A DNA stretch of 64,000 nucleotides. Origin: CAUZIZ01 sp965218775 (lineage in GTDB: Bacteria > Acidobacteriota > UBA6911 > RPQK01 > JAJDTT01). Under the pieces are notes generated by a model. It did no database searches and had not been told where the DNA came from. It saw only the letters and a program-made list of their open reading frames with translations. Location: positions 62,001 to 126,000 of the forward strand of contig CBDCLS010000002.1 in assembly GCA_965218775.1 (NCBI GenBank), in the 5' to 3' direction. Position 1 is the first letter of the stretch; every line of letters begins with the position of its first letter. The position numbers and the translations under genes are program-made. Below are positions 8,964 to 17,664 of the stretch, one piece after another.

Positions 8964-10644
8964 GCTTTGTTAATTAGCTGATTCTAAGATACTTAATATA
9001 CCATAGGCAGCGGGCAAAGACCACTTTGTGCTCGGTGGACCCTTTTTCGCCAGCAGGAGGATGACGGAGCTGGATTTTGCAGACACTGCGGCCGCAGCTC
9101 CGAGCGTTTTGGGTTCCAAGAGGCTGCAACGGTCTCAGGGAAGCAAACGGGCCAGAACGAGCAGGTTGTAGCTGACCACGGAAGCCTGCACGTACTGCTG
9201 GAAGTGCTCCCAGCCTTTCCAGGTGCAGCGGTCCAGCCCGAAGACGCGCTTGAGCCACGAGATACAACCCTCAATGCCGGCGCGAAAACGTCTCAACTGT
9301 TTGTAAAGCCAGCTGGAGCGCACCATCTCGCTGATCGGCAGACTTCCCTTGCGATCAAAGGCGGCATCCTGGATGCCCTCCCCTTTGGCCCAGGTCAAAT
9401 TGGCTTGGCTGTAAAAGCCCCGGTCCGCCGCCATCTGACGCGGATAGCGACCGTAGACCTCTCGATGGGCTCCGAGCAAGGGTTGGAGCTGACCCACATC
9501 GGCCGGGTTTCCAGCCAGGACTTCACAGTTCAAGATCAGCGACGAGCGACCGCCGGTCAGAAAGATCTTGTGCCCATAGGTCGGTTCGCGCTGGCCTTTT
9601 TTGATGATGTCCGTATGCTCTTCAAAAATCGAAAAGACCTTCTCGGCGGCGGGCACGGTCTCGCCGCGCAGGACGCGTCGCTCCGTTTGATCGATGACCC
9701 GGGCCATCAGCTTCAGGTAATGCTCCAAGGAGACCAGCAGCGCCACGGTCAGCAGGTCGGCGGCCGGCAAATCGGCTTGCAAGGCCGTGAGGCCGTAGCC
9801 GTAGGTTTTGCGGGCGACCTTCAACAGATCGCGATAGGCGCGCTGGCGTTTGGCTCCTCGGCCGTTGGCGATCTGAAAAGCCCGCCGCTTGGCTCGTCGG
9901 CTGTGGTTGGTAAAGACCACCGCCGTCGACGCCTGGCCTTCGGCTTCGAGCGCGCCTTGTCGCTCCTTGAGCTGTCCCAGAAGCCGGCTCACCGTGCGCA
10001 CCGCATCGTCGAGCAGGGCACTGTCGGTCGGATGATGAATGTCGCTCTCGACGGCGGTCGAATCGAGGCGGATGCGCTGGCCCTTTTCCAGTCCCTTCTG
10101 AGCGGCCCAGCCCACCAAGACGGTATTGATCTCTTTCCAGCTGGCTTCAGAGATCTTCGAGATATTGCGCTGCAGGGTGGACCTATTCGGCATCCAGCCC
10201 AGGGGGTGACGCACAAAACTGCGGAAGCTCTGGGAGTCGAGTAGGTGAAAGGCCAGCTGCTCGTAGCTGAAGCCGTGCAGCTGTTTGACGAGGGTCGCTC
10301 GTAGGACAAACTCGGCACTGAGTCCGCTGGCGCCTTTCTGCGGATTGGAAGTGTCACATAGATCCTGTAAAACTAAGGCCGAGATCCGGGGATTGTGGTC
10401 CAGGATCTCGGAGATCTTTTCCAGTTCCCGGGCCATTTGGTGGTCGGGGAAAATGTGGCAAAGGGGGAGTCGTTCTTCCGTTTTCTGGCGCAACGTTGGG
10501 CCTCCTTTTTCGAGTTAACTTCTTTGTTTTCAATTTGTTCGCACCAAAAGATTAACAAAGAGGTCTGACAAAAAAGGGAGGCCACATCCCCACCTTACTC
10601 CTTCATTTTCAGCTATTTAAAGTCCTTGGGATGGGAACTAGCTA
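8932..10644 (-). mobile_element. ISNCY-type insertion sequence
   Basis: A 1.7-kb element bounded by an 18-bp perfect terminal inverted repeat (TAGCTAGTTCCCATCCCA at 8932-8949; its complement at 10627-10644). If the true tips are TTCCCATCCC, both ends are flanked by CTAG, which would be a 4-bp palindromic target duplication. It carries a single transposase gene on the minus strand and sits in gltS. Confidence 0.8.
9135..10493 (-). CDS. ISNCY family transposase
   Basis: A 452-residue DDE transposase, apparently intact. Initiation is at TTG 10493, with a strong AAGGAGG 7 nt upstream and no better ATG. Catalytic-region motifs are IRLDSTAVESDIHHPTDS (first Asp), HKIFLTGGRSSLILNCEVLAGN, MAADRGFYSQAN (second Asp) and RFRAGIEGCISWLKRVFGLDRC (Glu). 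The RLDST..E.NIHYPTDS-type motif is typical of the ISNCY (formerly unclassified, IS1202/ISDol1-like) group, though related IS1182-type enzymes share parts. It is the only gene of the surrounding element. Confidence 0.85.
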   Translation of the reverse strand: MRQKTEERLPLCHIFPDHQMARELEKISEILDHNPRISALVLQDLCDTSNPQKGASGLSAEFVLRATLVKQLHGFSYEQLAFHLLDSQSFRSFVRHPLGWMPNRSTLQRNISKISEASWKEINTVLVGWAAQKGLEKGQRIRLDSTAVESDIHHPTDSALLDDAVRTVSRLLGQLKERQGALEAEGQASTAVVFTNHSRRAKRRAFQIANGRGAKRQRAYRDLLKVARKTYGYGLTALQADLPAADLLTVALLVSLEHYLKLMARVIDQTERRVLRGETVPAAEKVFSIFEEHTDIIKKGQREPTYGHKIFLTGGRSSLILNCEVLAGNPADVGQLQPLLGAHREVYGRYPRQMAADRGFYSQANLTWAKGEGIQDAAFDRKGSLPISEMVRSSWLYKQLRRFRAGIEGCISWLKRVFGLDRCTWKGWEHFQQYVQASVVSYNLLVLARLLP

Positions 10645-10711
10645 AGGCCGCTCTCCTAGCTGGTTCTCCGAGGAACACGTAAAGAGTTCTGACCCTGCCA
10701 GAAGAGCGTTC

Positions 10712-12058
10712 CTAGGAATCCTCAGGCGGCGAACCCACACGGATCTGGCGAGCCTCCAGAGTGACGTGAGATTTGTCCTGCCATTCCGGCCATTCATCTC
10801 GCCATTTCTGTGCAACGCTCTCTGCTGACTCTCCTGGAATCTGAATTCTCCGGGAGATGACCAGACAGCTGTCCGGACCGGTGGCCGCCAACAGAGTGTA
10901 TCCGATGGTCAAGGGATCGGCGATGCGGCGGCGCTGGGACCAGGTCTTTCCTTTGTCATAGCTCACCATCACGTAGTCGCCAGCCTCAGCCGAAGGGTCT
11001 TCGATGCCGACGTCGTCACGGTAGCGCTTCTCATAGTCGCGGGCGGCGGCAGGGTAGGGGCCCTCTTCGTCTTTCATGGCCAGACCATACACGACTTTCA
11101 TTGGTCTCCAACCAAAGCTGCAGACGAGGGCTCCATTCTCGAGTAGGACCATCTGCGGGGCCAGGCCCAGGATGTGGCTGGACTCAGGCTTTCCCCAGGT
11201 CTTTCCGCCATCAAGAGAGCGTGCCTGGTGCATGGGCGCAAAGCGTCCGGTTCTCATGATCGCCAGCAACTCGCCTGACCCCAGGTCGACGATCGCAGGC
11301 TCGCAGAAGCTTTCCTGCCCGGTGTCCCCGTCGTAGGCTATGGTCGAAAGGTATTGCCAGCTTTCCCCTCCGTCTTTGGATTGGAGGAGATAGGTCCGGT
11401 ACTTGAACCACTTTTGACCCTTGTTGGCCACGAATCCCACCATGGGGACGGTATCGCCCTGAAAGTTTCCGTAGGTGGCGGCCAGCAGGGTTCCATCTTC
11501 CAGCTCGAGCAACGGTCCGGTTACTTGAAGGTAGGTAACCTCGGTGTCGTTGTCCGCCGTCAGCGCGTTCCAGCGTTCGACCTTCAGCGATGTCTCGCGC
11601 CAGGGATCGTCGCCGGCAGAGATCAGTTCTTCGAGCGAGGCGAAGCGTGCCCACCTACTTGAGAACAGACCTGGCTTCACTCCTTTTTGAGCCCGGCCTG
11701 CGAGGACGATGAAGGACTGGTCTGCCAGTTGGAGTACACGTCCGGAGGGTTCAGTACCTGCGGGAATGGATTTGCCGTAGAGCAGGCCCGGGCCGATTTG
11801 CCAGCTCGCCCCAGAGTCCTGCGAGTGGAGTGAAATCTTTCCACACGCCAGGATCAGCTTTCGACCAGGTAGACTCAATAGGTATTCCCCGGAGAAGAGC
11901 CCGGCCTCATCCGGCTGTGGAAGCACGATGGGGCCTCCTACCTCCAGTTGAGCCTGTTCGGGTTTCTCCGGTGAGTCGATGTCGGGCGTGGGTTGGCAGC
12001 CGGAGATGGCCAGGCCGATGAGGAGAATCGAGAGACTGCAGCGTTGTATCGTACTCAC
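10712..12058 (-). CDS. Sialidase-like (BNR repeat) lipoprotein
   Basis: A 448-residue protein. The start is GTG 12058: a GGAGGAG sits 8 nt upstream and the following residues form a lipoprotein signal (LSILLIGLAISGC; the frame remains open far upstream without support). At least three Asp-box/BNR motifs are visible, SKDGGESW, SLDGGKTW and SYDKGKTW, together with catalytic-type strands such as QARSLDGG and FCEPAIVDL, as in six-bladed sialidase/exo-alpha-sialidase propellers. It lies 32 bp downstream of the propeller lipoprotein at 12091-13701 and is probably in its operon. The real substrate could be sialic acid or another sugar. Confidence 0.82.
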   Translation of the reverse strand: MSTIQRCSLSILLIGLAISGCQPTPDIDSPEKPEQAQLEVGGPIVLPQPDEAGLFSGEYLLSLPGRKLILACGKISLHSQDSGASWQIGPGLLYGKSIPAGTEPSGRVLQLADQSFIVLAGRAQKGVKPGLFSSRWARFASLEELISAGDDPWRETSLKVERWNALTADNDTEVTYLQVTGPLLELEDGTLLAATYGNFQGDTVPMVGFVANKGQKWFKYRTYLLQSKDGGESWQYLSTIAYDGDTGQESFCEPAIVDLGSGELLAIMRTGRFAPMHQARSLDGGKTWGKPESSHILGLAPQMVLLENGALVCSFGWRPMKVVYGLAMKDEEGPYPAAARDYEKRYRDDVGIEDPSAEAGDYVMVSYDKGKTWSQRRRIADPLTIGYTLLAATGPDSCLVISRRIQIPGESAESVAQKWRDEWPEWQDKSHVTLEARQIRVGSPPEDS

Positions 12059-12090
12059 TCTTTTCGCTCCTCCGGACTGGTTTTGAAGGA

Positions 12091-13701
12091 TCAGCTTCCG
12101 GATCTGAGATAGACTGCGTAGAGCCGGGGCTCCGAACCACCCTCTCTGCGCATATGGACGCGGATCCGGACCTGCTTTCCGCCCAGGGCTGAAAGATTGC
12201 CGGAAGGCCAGTCCACGTCGCAGTCCAGGCTTCCTTTCTGTGGGGTGCCGCTGTTCGCATCGGAGTACTCGGGCAGCAGGTTGAAGCCGGCGTCGGATAT
12301 TTCTACCCGCATCAGTTCGGGATGGTCGGCATTGAGAACCACTTGGCATCCTCCCGCCGGAAGTGTCACAGGAGCGGACCAGATCCAGCCCTCGGGCTTG
12401 TCCAGGCGGGTAGATCCCTCGGGATAGAGTCCGAGGGCTCCCCAGCGGTCTCGTGGCAGTGTGGCCAGCGCCACCTCAGCATAGTACTCCTCGCCGTACT
12501 CTGCGTTTCTCCAGCGACCGTGGTAGATCCGGGTCTCGTCTCCCACATTCAGAACTCCATTGCCCGATTGGCAGAGAATCGTGGGGTAGTTTTTCCCCTT
12601 CTCGTTGGTAACTGGAGAATCCCGGCGATCGAGGTAGACATGCCCTTTGACTGGCTCGCGGAAGTGGAGCCCGTCGTTACTGATCGTCAGGCCGAAGTCG
12701 GCGGAGATCTTACCGTGGCCGAACCAGGCTGCCGGTACGTTTCGGGTTTCGTCGCCAGGGAAGTTGTGCCACAGGCCGAAAAGCCCGATAGCAACAGTGC
12801 CGAAGCTGGCCGGACCGACACCCAGATGAACCTGGTCGTAGGGCTTTCGTCCACCCCGATCTTCGGGGTTGGTAGGTTCTCGAATGTGGAAGGCTGCACC
12901 AAAGCCAGAAACCCAATCGTCGAAATTGGAGGAAACAGCGGCGTAGCCCTGACGGCCATGGGCGTTTCCCCCTTCGCTGTGGCCACTGGCCTGTCCGTGC
13001 ACGTAGTACATTCCGCCGTGTTTGAAGAAGCCCGAGATCTCGATGAACTTGTCGACCGAATCCCTCTCACTCACCTTCCAATTGATCCCGTCCGGGCTGG
13101 TCGCAGAACGGAACACCCAGGTCGTTCCGTTGTGTAGGTTGTAGATCATTTTGTAGCGACGCTGTGGATCCGGCTCCTCCTCGTCCTTGATCAGGTGTCC
13201 CCCATACATCTGTTCACCGGGGAGATCGAAGGCGTTGTTATCGCGGCTGCCCTTGTACTCGACCTGATTGAGATTGGGCTTGGTCCATTCGATGCCGTCC
13301 TCGCTCTCGGCATAACAGACGGGACCGAAGGTAAACCCGCTGTCGGTGTCTCCCGTTCCCAGGCCGTAGTACCACATGCGGAATTTTCCCTCGTCGTGAA
13401 GGACGGTCCCGTAGAAATGGGTGGCGATGTAATCCGGCTTGTTGGAGTCGCCGCGGCTGGGAGTGAGGACAGGCTTCAGCCTGACCTTGGGCTTGGAGTA
13501 ATAGAGAGACAGATTTCTCTTGATTGGCAGGAGATGGTCGTCGATGGCCAACAGCAGAGCCTCTCCCTCTACTGGGGCCGTGAGTCCAGGGAAGTGGAAT
13601 ACGTCGCGGGTGCCAACAGGAGGCGATCCAGTGCATCCACTGTGGAGGCCAACAGCAAAGAGCGTAAGCAGCGTGATGATTCTGGCGGTCGGGAGGTCCA
13701 C
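12091..13701 (-). CDS. GH32/43-like beta-propeller lipoprotein (paralogue 1)
   Basis: A 536-residue protein with a lipobox (LFAVGLHSGC). The central region has the signature shared with three other proteins in this window: a W-YY strand (GKFRMWYYG), CYAESEDGIEWTKPNL and YKGSRDNN, which resemble the blades of GH32/GH43/GH68 five-bladed propellers. The C-terminal ~110 residues form a beta-sandwich-like domain (from WSAPVTLPAGG to RLYAVYL), comparable to the extra domain in the paralogues. Probably exported to the outer membrane or periplasm to bind or cleave carbohydrate; no catalytic triad can be assigned from sequence alone. Followed by the sialidase-like gene. Confidence 0.75.
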   Translation of the reverse strand: MDLPTARIITLLTLFAVGLHSGCTGSPPVGTRDVFHFPGLTAPVEGEALLLAIDDHLLPIKRNLSLYYSKPKVRLKPVLTPSRGDSNKPDYIATHFYGTVLHDEGKFRMWYYGLGTGDTDSGFTFGPVCYAESEDGIEWTKPNLNQVEYKGSRDNNAFDLPGEQMYGGHLIKDEEEPDPQRRYKMIYNLHNGTTWVFRSATSPDGINWKVSERDSVDKFIEISGFFKHGGMYYVHGQASGHSEGGNAHGRQGYAAVSSNFDDWVSGFGAAFHIREPTNPEDRGGRKPYDQVHLGVGPASFGTVAIGLFGLWHNFPGDETRNVPAAWFGHGKISADFGLTISNDGLHFREPVKGHVYLDRRDSPVTNEKGKNYPTILCQSGNGVLNVGDETRIYHGRWRNAEYGEEYYAEVALATLPRDRWGALGLYPEGSTRLDKPEGWIWSAPVTLPAGGCQVVLNADHPELMRVEISDAGFNLLPEYSDANSGTPQKGSLDCDVDWPSGNLSALGGKQVRIRVHMRREGGSEPRLYAVYLRSGS

Positions 13702-13720
13702 AGACTTCCTATCCTCAACG

Positions 13721-13751
13721 ATGGAAGCCTGAAGCGCAAGCGAGGGGTTGG
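13721..13751 (+). repeat. REP-like inverted repeat, left copy
   Basis: A 31-bp sequence containing GGAAGCCTGAAGCGCAAGCG. Its exact reverse complement occurs at 14294-14324. A diverged direct copy (GAAGCCTGAAACCGAAGGCG) follows at ~13773-13797. The pair brackets the broken RAYT-like transposase. Confidence 0.85.
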
Positions 13752-13822
13752 AAGCATCGAAGTTATTCGACAGCGAAGCCTGAAACCGAAGGCGAAGCAG
13801 GTCGGACGGCGGTTTCGCCTAT

Positions 13823-14280
13823 CTATTGGCTTTCGAGCACGTAACGAACGGCCGCCTCGAGGTTCTCATCGTCGTACAGATACCGTTTGCTGCCACCTCG
13901 AGTCCACCATTTGAGCCGCCTTTGTTGCCTGTCGACTTTCGTGAACGCCGCGTGCACCGGGCTTTGAGCTGGTCCAACACCTCTTCGGGGCCAGGTTCAG
14001 GAGCAGTCACCACCACATGGACGTGTTGTGTGCGGCAACGGGCGGCATGCAGCCACCATCTTCGAAAGCGGCAATGCTCGTCGATGGTCTCTTCGACAAT
14101 ATGGCGTTCGTGAGGACTGAGGACCAACTCGGGATCGGTCATTCTCATTTGGTTGTGGGATTCCTCCCTTGCATCTGGTGGCATCCACTTTCCGGGTTTT
14201 TGGATCCAACCCCGTTTGTCTCCCGGCAGCCAGGAACCCTATGTGGTCCAGGTCAGTAGATATGCCAATGTCCTGTTCAT
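13823..14280 (-). pseudogene. RAYT-like Y1 (HUH) transposase, broken
   Basis: Read across frames, the minus strand encodes a near-complete IS200-like/REP-associated tyrosine transposase of ~150 residues. Its parts are an N-terminus AYLLTWTT then stop then GSWLPGDKRGWI (normally TTYGTWLPGD), the HUH motif QHVHVVV, DQLKARCTRR, and a C-terminus WWTRGGSKRYL...LEAAVRYVLESQ. Two lesions are visible: an in-frame TAG at ~14240 where Tyr is expected, and a one-base frameshift near 13930 separating the HUH part from the C-terminus. It is bracketed by 31-bp perfect inverted repeats, so it is probably a dead remnant of a REP-type mobile unit. Confidence 0.78.
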
Positions 14281-14293
14281 CTGCTAGCTGTCC

Positions 14294-14324
14294 CCAACCC
14301 CTCGCTTGCGCTTCAGGCTTCCAT
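14294..14324 (-). repeat. REP-like inverted repeat, right copy
   Basis: Exact reverse complement of 13721-13751 over 31 bp. It lies 13 bp beyond the presumed start codon of the RAYT-like pseudogene. Transposases of the RAYT group are normally flanked by the repeats they act on. Confidence 0.85.
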
Positions 14325-14412
14325 GGGAGAGTGATTGCCTTTGGGACTGTTAGAAGAAACGTCGGGCTGCGGTTTTCTACGAGGTGAATGTTGAGTGGAA
14401 GTGCCCGCAGAG

Positions 14413-15861
14413 CTAGAAAGCCCGGATCTCCAAGGTGACAAAGATCAAGCTGGTTTGCCTCTGCACCTGGAAGACGACGGCCGAACCGATGTCCAGGTTC
14501 GCGGCGATTGTGCGCAGAGCGGCAACATTTGTTACTGGCTGGTTGTTGACAGCAAAGATCACGTCCCCTGGAAGCAAACGTTCCCCCCAGGCTGGTCCAT
14601 CCTGCACGATGGCCGCAACGGCAACCCCTGCATCCTTGCGCAGGAAAGGCAGCATTTGCCGAACCTTATCTGTGAGATCGACGGCGAAAATCCCAAGTTG
14701 TGGAATCAGATTCTGCTCGGGTGTCTTCAAATCCAGGAAGCGGTCCTGCTGATCCTGGCGCTCAGTCACCGGGACTCTTGCGGTGTGCTTTTCAGAGCCG
14801 CGAAGTAACTCCAGGGAGACCAGCTCACCCAGGGGGCTTCGATAGATGTTGACCTCGAACTGGCGAGCATTTTCCATTACCTTTCCGTCCAGTCTGAGAA
14901 TGACATCGCCGATTCTGAGATCGGAGAGGGTCGCCAGACTTCCGGGGGGGATATCTGAGATGATGACACCCCACTCCTGAGCCAGTCCGAGTCCGTCGGC
15001 CAGGGCGGGCGTGATAGTTTGGACCTGAATACCAAGTTCTCCACGCCGAACCCGTCCATTGCCGCGGATCTCGTCGAAGACATGTCGCACGATGTTACTG
15101 GGCGCAGCGAAACCAATACCCTCACTTCCTCCCGACTGGGAATAGATCAGAGTGTTGATGCCAACTACCTCGCCGGCAGCGTTCAAGAGGGGACCTCCGC
15201 TACTTCCAGGATTGATGGATGCGTCTGTCTGTATATAGATCATGGGATCGTCGGACCGAAGCTGCCTGGCGGTGGCGCTGATCACCCCTAACGACGCCGA
15301 ATTTCTCAGACCCAGAGGGCTCCCAAAAGCGATGACGATCTGGCCCGGTCTGAGCTGATCAGAGTCTGCCAGCGGCAATGCTGGCAGGTCCTGCCTCTCG
15401 ATTTTCAGCACCGCCAGATCCGTCTCCTCGTCCCTGCCTACGATGGAGGCTTTGATTCGCCTTCCCTTGGATCTCAGGATGGAGCGAGCTGGGCCACGGT
15501 CGGCCATGGGCGTGGCGAGGAGCACTTGAACGAGTCGCGCTCTTTCCACCACGTGGGCGTTGGTTACGATATAGCCCGCCGGATCCAGAACCACGCCGGA
15601 GCCTACGGCATGCTGTTCGGACAAACTGGTGGCGCTCAGCAACTCCCCTCCCTCAATCGGCGAGAAGCTGGTTGCGAAAACTTGAACTACCGAGGGGCCG
15701 ACACGCTGCGCCAGTTTCTCCAGAGACTGGCTGAGCCGAACTAGCGACGGCTCCTCGGTCGCACTCTTGTCGGCTTGAGCCAGAGCGGGTAGAGAGGTGA
15801 TGAGCACGAGCGCGGTCATCAAGACTGGGTAGATTGCATCAGGGCATTTCTTGTTATTCAT
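14413..15861 (-). CDS. htrA: HtrA/Deg-family serine protease with two PDZ domains
   Basis: A 482-residue periplasmic protease with a signal peptide (VLMTALVLITSLPALAQA). The trypsin-like catalytic triad is complete: His103 (VTNAHVV), Asp148 (ETDLAVLKI) and Ser221 in NPGSSGGPLLN. The protease domain covers about residues 40-265. The first PDZ is ~270-360 (GELGIQVQTITPALADGL...GDVILRLDG) and the second ~395-480 (GVAVAAIVQDGPAWGERLLPGDVIFAVN). Architecture and length match DegP/DegQ proteins, which degrade or refold misfolded envelope proteins. It stands alone, divergent from the propeller lipoprotein that starts at 16129. Confidence 0.92.
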   Translation of the reverse strand: MNNKKCPDAIYPVLMTALVLITSLPALAQADKSATEEPSLVRLSQSLEKLAQRVGPSVVQVFATSFSPIEGGELLSATSLSEQHAVGSGVVLDPAGYIVTNAHVVERARLVQVLLATPMADRGPARSILRSKGRRIKASIVGRDEETDLAVLKIERQDLPALPLADSDQLRPGQIVIAFGSPLGLRNSASLGVISATARQLRSDDPMIYIQTDASINPGSSGGPLLNAAGEVVGINTLIYSQSGGSEGIGFAAPSNIVRHVFDEIRGNGRVRRGELGIQVQTITPALADGLGLAQEWGVIISDIPPGSLATLSDLRIGDVILRLDGKVMENARQFEVNIYRSPLGELVSLELLRGSEKHTARVPVTERQDQQDRFLDLKTPEQNLIPQLGIFAVDLTDKVRQMLPFLRKDAGVAVAAIVQDGPAWGERLLPGDVIFAVNNQPVTNVAALRTIAANLDIGSAVVFQVQRQTSLIFVTLEIRAF

Positions 15862-16128
15862 GGAGGAGATCTCCGTTCCTGACTGGCAGAAGGGACAACG
15901 TCCACATGACTGGCCTGGTGCCCAGCGGGTCGGGCTGTACTAGCAGCTTCCTCGGAAAAAGAGGATGTAGCAGCGTGCCCTGTCCGACGTCGACGCTCGC
16001 TGACGCACCAAAATATCCTTCCAACGTGGGATTGGCAACAGCGTTCGCAATACCGAACTATAGAACCGAATGGCTCGTGGATGATGGGTCGTATATCTTC
16101 CATGGTCCAGATGGTAGGCTCGTTCGAA

Positions 16129-17664
16129 ATGAGATTCTTGTTTGATCCCAAAACAGGGCGGCTGCCCTTGATTGCCGTTTTCAGCGGCTACGCAATCCTC
16201 GTCTTTTCGTCCTGCTCCCAGACCGAGCCTCCAGCGGCCGAGGTCGTGGAAATTGGAACCCAGACGCAGCTGCTGATGGACGATTTCATTCTGGAGTCGA
16301 CGCAGGCCCTGGAGCGGCATCTAAATCCCTTGAGCAAGCATCAGGCAAACCCGCTGCTGCGCCCGGAGCGCCCCTGGGAAGGTCAGTACACGCTCCCGAG
16401 CACAGTCCTCTACGATGACTCCGACGGACTCTACAAGATGTGGTATTCGTGTCTGGAGGAGCGCTGGAATCCCCACAGCCGGAAGTCTCGATCCGCCTAC
16501 GCCGTCTCTCGCGACGGTATCGGCTGGAAACGGCCCCAACTGGGCCTGGCCAGCTACCAGGGTTCTCGCCAGAACAATCTATTGCCTGACGCTGTCGGTC
16601 GTGTCTTTCTGGATACTCGAGAGACTGAGCCGTCCCGGCGTTTCAAGGCAGTGGGCTACGGCAGAGTGCAAGAAGGATCGCCAGCGGGACTCCTGATCAG
16701 CTTTTCAGCCGACGGTCTTGCCTGGACCCCACACCCTGACAACCCGCTTCTGAGTCAACCTCGAGGAGGTGGTACCCATCCCGGCATTGGGGATACACAC
16801 ACCATCCTGGGTTGGGACGATCACTGGGGCCGCTATGTTGCCTATATGCGGCCCAGCAGCCGCTTCAGGGACATCGGTCGATCCGAGAGCTCCGACTTCA
16901 TCGACTGGAGACTGCCTACCCCGGTTTTGGTCCCGGACGAGTTGGATCCCCCCGGGACTCAGTTCTATGGAATGTCAGTGGTTCGGGATCACGGTACCTA
17001 TATTGGTCTGTTGTGGGTCTACCATCCCAATTCCTTGATGATGGATGTGCAATTGGCATTCAGCCGCGATGGGGTAGGTTGGCGGCGTCTGGGCCGACGA
17101 CACCCTATCCTCACCTACGGTCTTCCCCATGAGTTCGATTCGCACATACTCTTAGGCCTGAAGCCGCTGGTAGTGGGGGACGAGATCCGGGTCTACTACG
17201 CGGCAGAGAATGAAGCCCACGCCCTGACGCGTCAGGATTTGCCGCTGTTGACCCACCCACCTGGGAGACCCCCTGAATCGTTGTCCGAACAGAGCTGGCT
17301 CGAGCGACGGCGCGGCTTCGGGGGACTGGCCGTCTCCCGTCGGGACGGGTTCGTCTCTCTGGACAGCGGCTCTCCCCTGGGAGTATTGGTGACCAAACCC
17401 TTCACTCTACGGGGCCAGAAGCTGTTGATCAACGTGGACGCATCACTGGGTAGACTGCGAGTCGAGATCCAGGATTCTCAGGGTAACCCGGTGGAAGGTC
17501 TGGCTGCCTCCGATTCGGATGTTTTTCGCGGAGATTCACTTCGTCACGTCGCGGGTTGGAATGGGAAGCAGGGTCTATCCTCGCTTCAGGGAGAAGCAAT
17601 CAAGGTCAAGCTGCTGATGACCAATACCAAACTCTACTCCTTCACCGTCTCGGATACAGAATGA
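16129..17664 (+). CDS. GH32/43-like beta-propeller lipoprotein (paralogue 2)
   Basis: A 511-residue protein. Starting at ATG 16129 places the lipoprotein signal LIAVFSGYAILVFSSC at the N-terminus; upstream in-frame ATGs at 16081 would bury it. It shares with paralogues 1, 3 and 4 the blade motifs LYKMWYS, YAVSRDGIGWKRPQLGL and YQGSRQNN, a later MMDVQLAFSRDGVGW, and a C-terminal beta-sandwich (LRVEIQDSQGNPVEGL... KLYSFTV). This suggests a GH32/43-type propeller plus accessory module. The next gene overlaps its stop (ATGA), so both belong to one operon. Confidence 0.75.
   Translation: MRFLFDPKTGRLPLIAVFSGYAILVFSSCSQTEPPAAEVVEIGTQTQLLMDDFILESTQALERHLNPLSKHQANPLLRPERPWEGQYTLPSTVLYDDSDGLYKMWYSCLEERWNPHSRKSRSAYAVSRDGIGWKRPQLGLASYQGSRQNNLLPDAVGRVFLDTRETEPSRRFKAVGYGRVQEGSPAGLLISFSADGLAWTPHPDNPLLSQPRGGGTHPGIGDTHTILGWDDHWGRYVAYMRPSSRFRDIGRSESSDFIDWRLPTPVLVPDELDPPGTQFYGMSVVRDHGTYIGLLWVYHPNSLMMDVQLAFSRDGVGWRRLGRRHPILTYGLPHEFDSHILLGLKPLVVGDEIRVYYAAENEAHALTRQDLPLLTHPPGRPPESLSEQSWLERRRGFGGLAVSRRDGFVSLDSGSPLGVLVTKPFTLRGQKLLINVDASLGRLRVEIQDSQGNPVEGLAASDSDVFRGDSLRHVAGWNGKQGLSSLQGEAIKVKLLMTNTKLYSFTVSDTE

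Noticed and set aside
9204..10244. 346-codon plus-strand open frame opposite the ISNCY transposase
   Set aside because: It is the antisense shadow of a well-supported transposase; its translation has no signal or motif.
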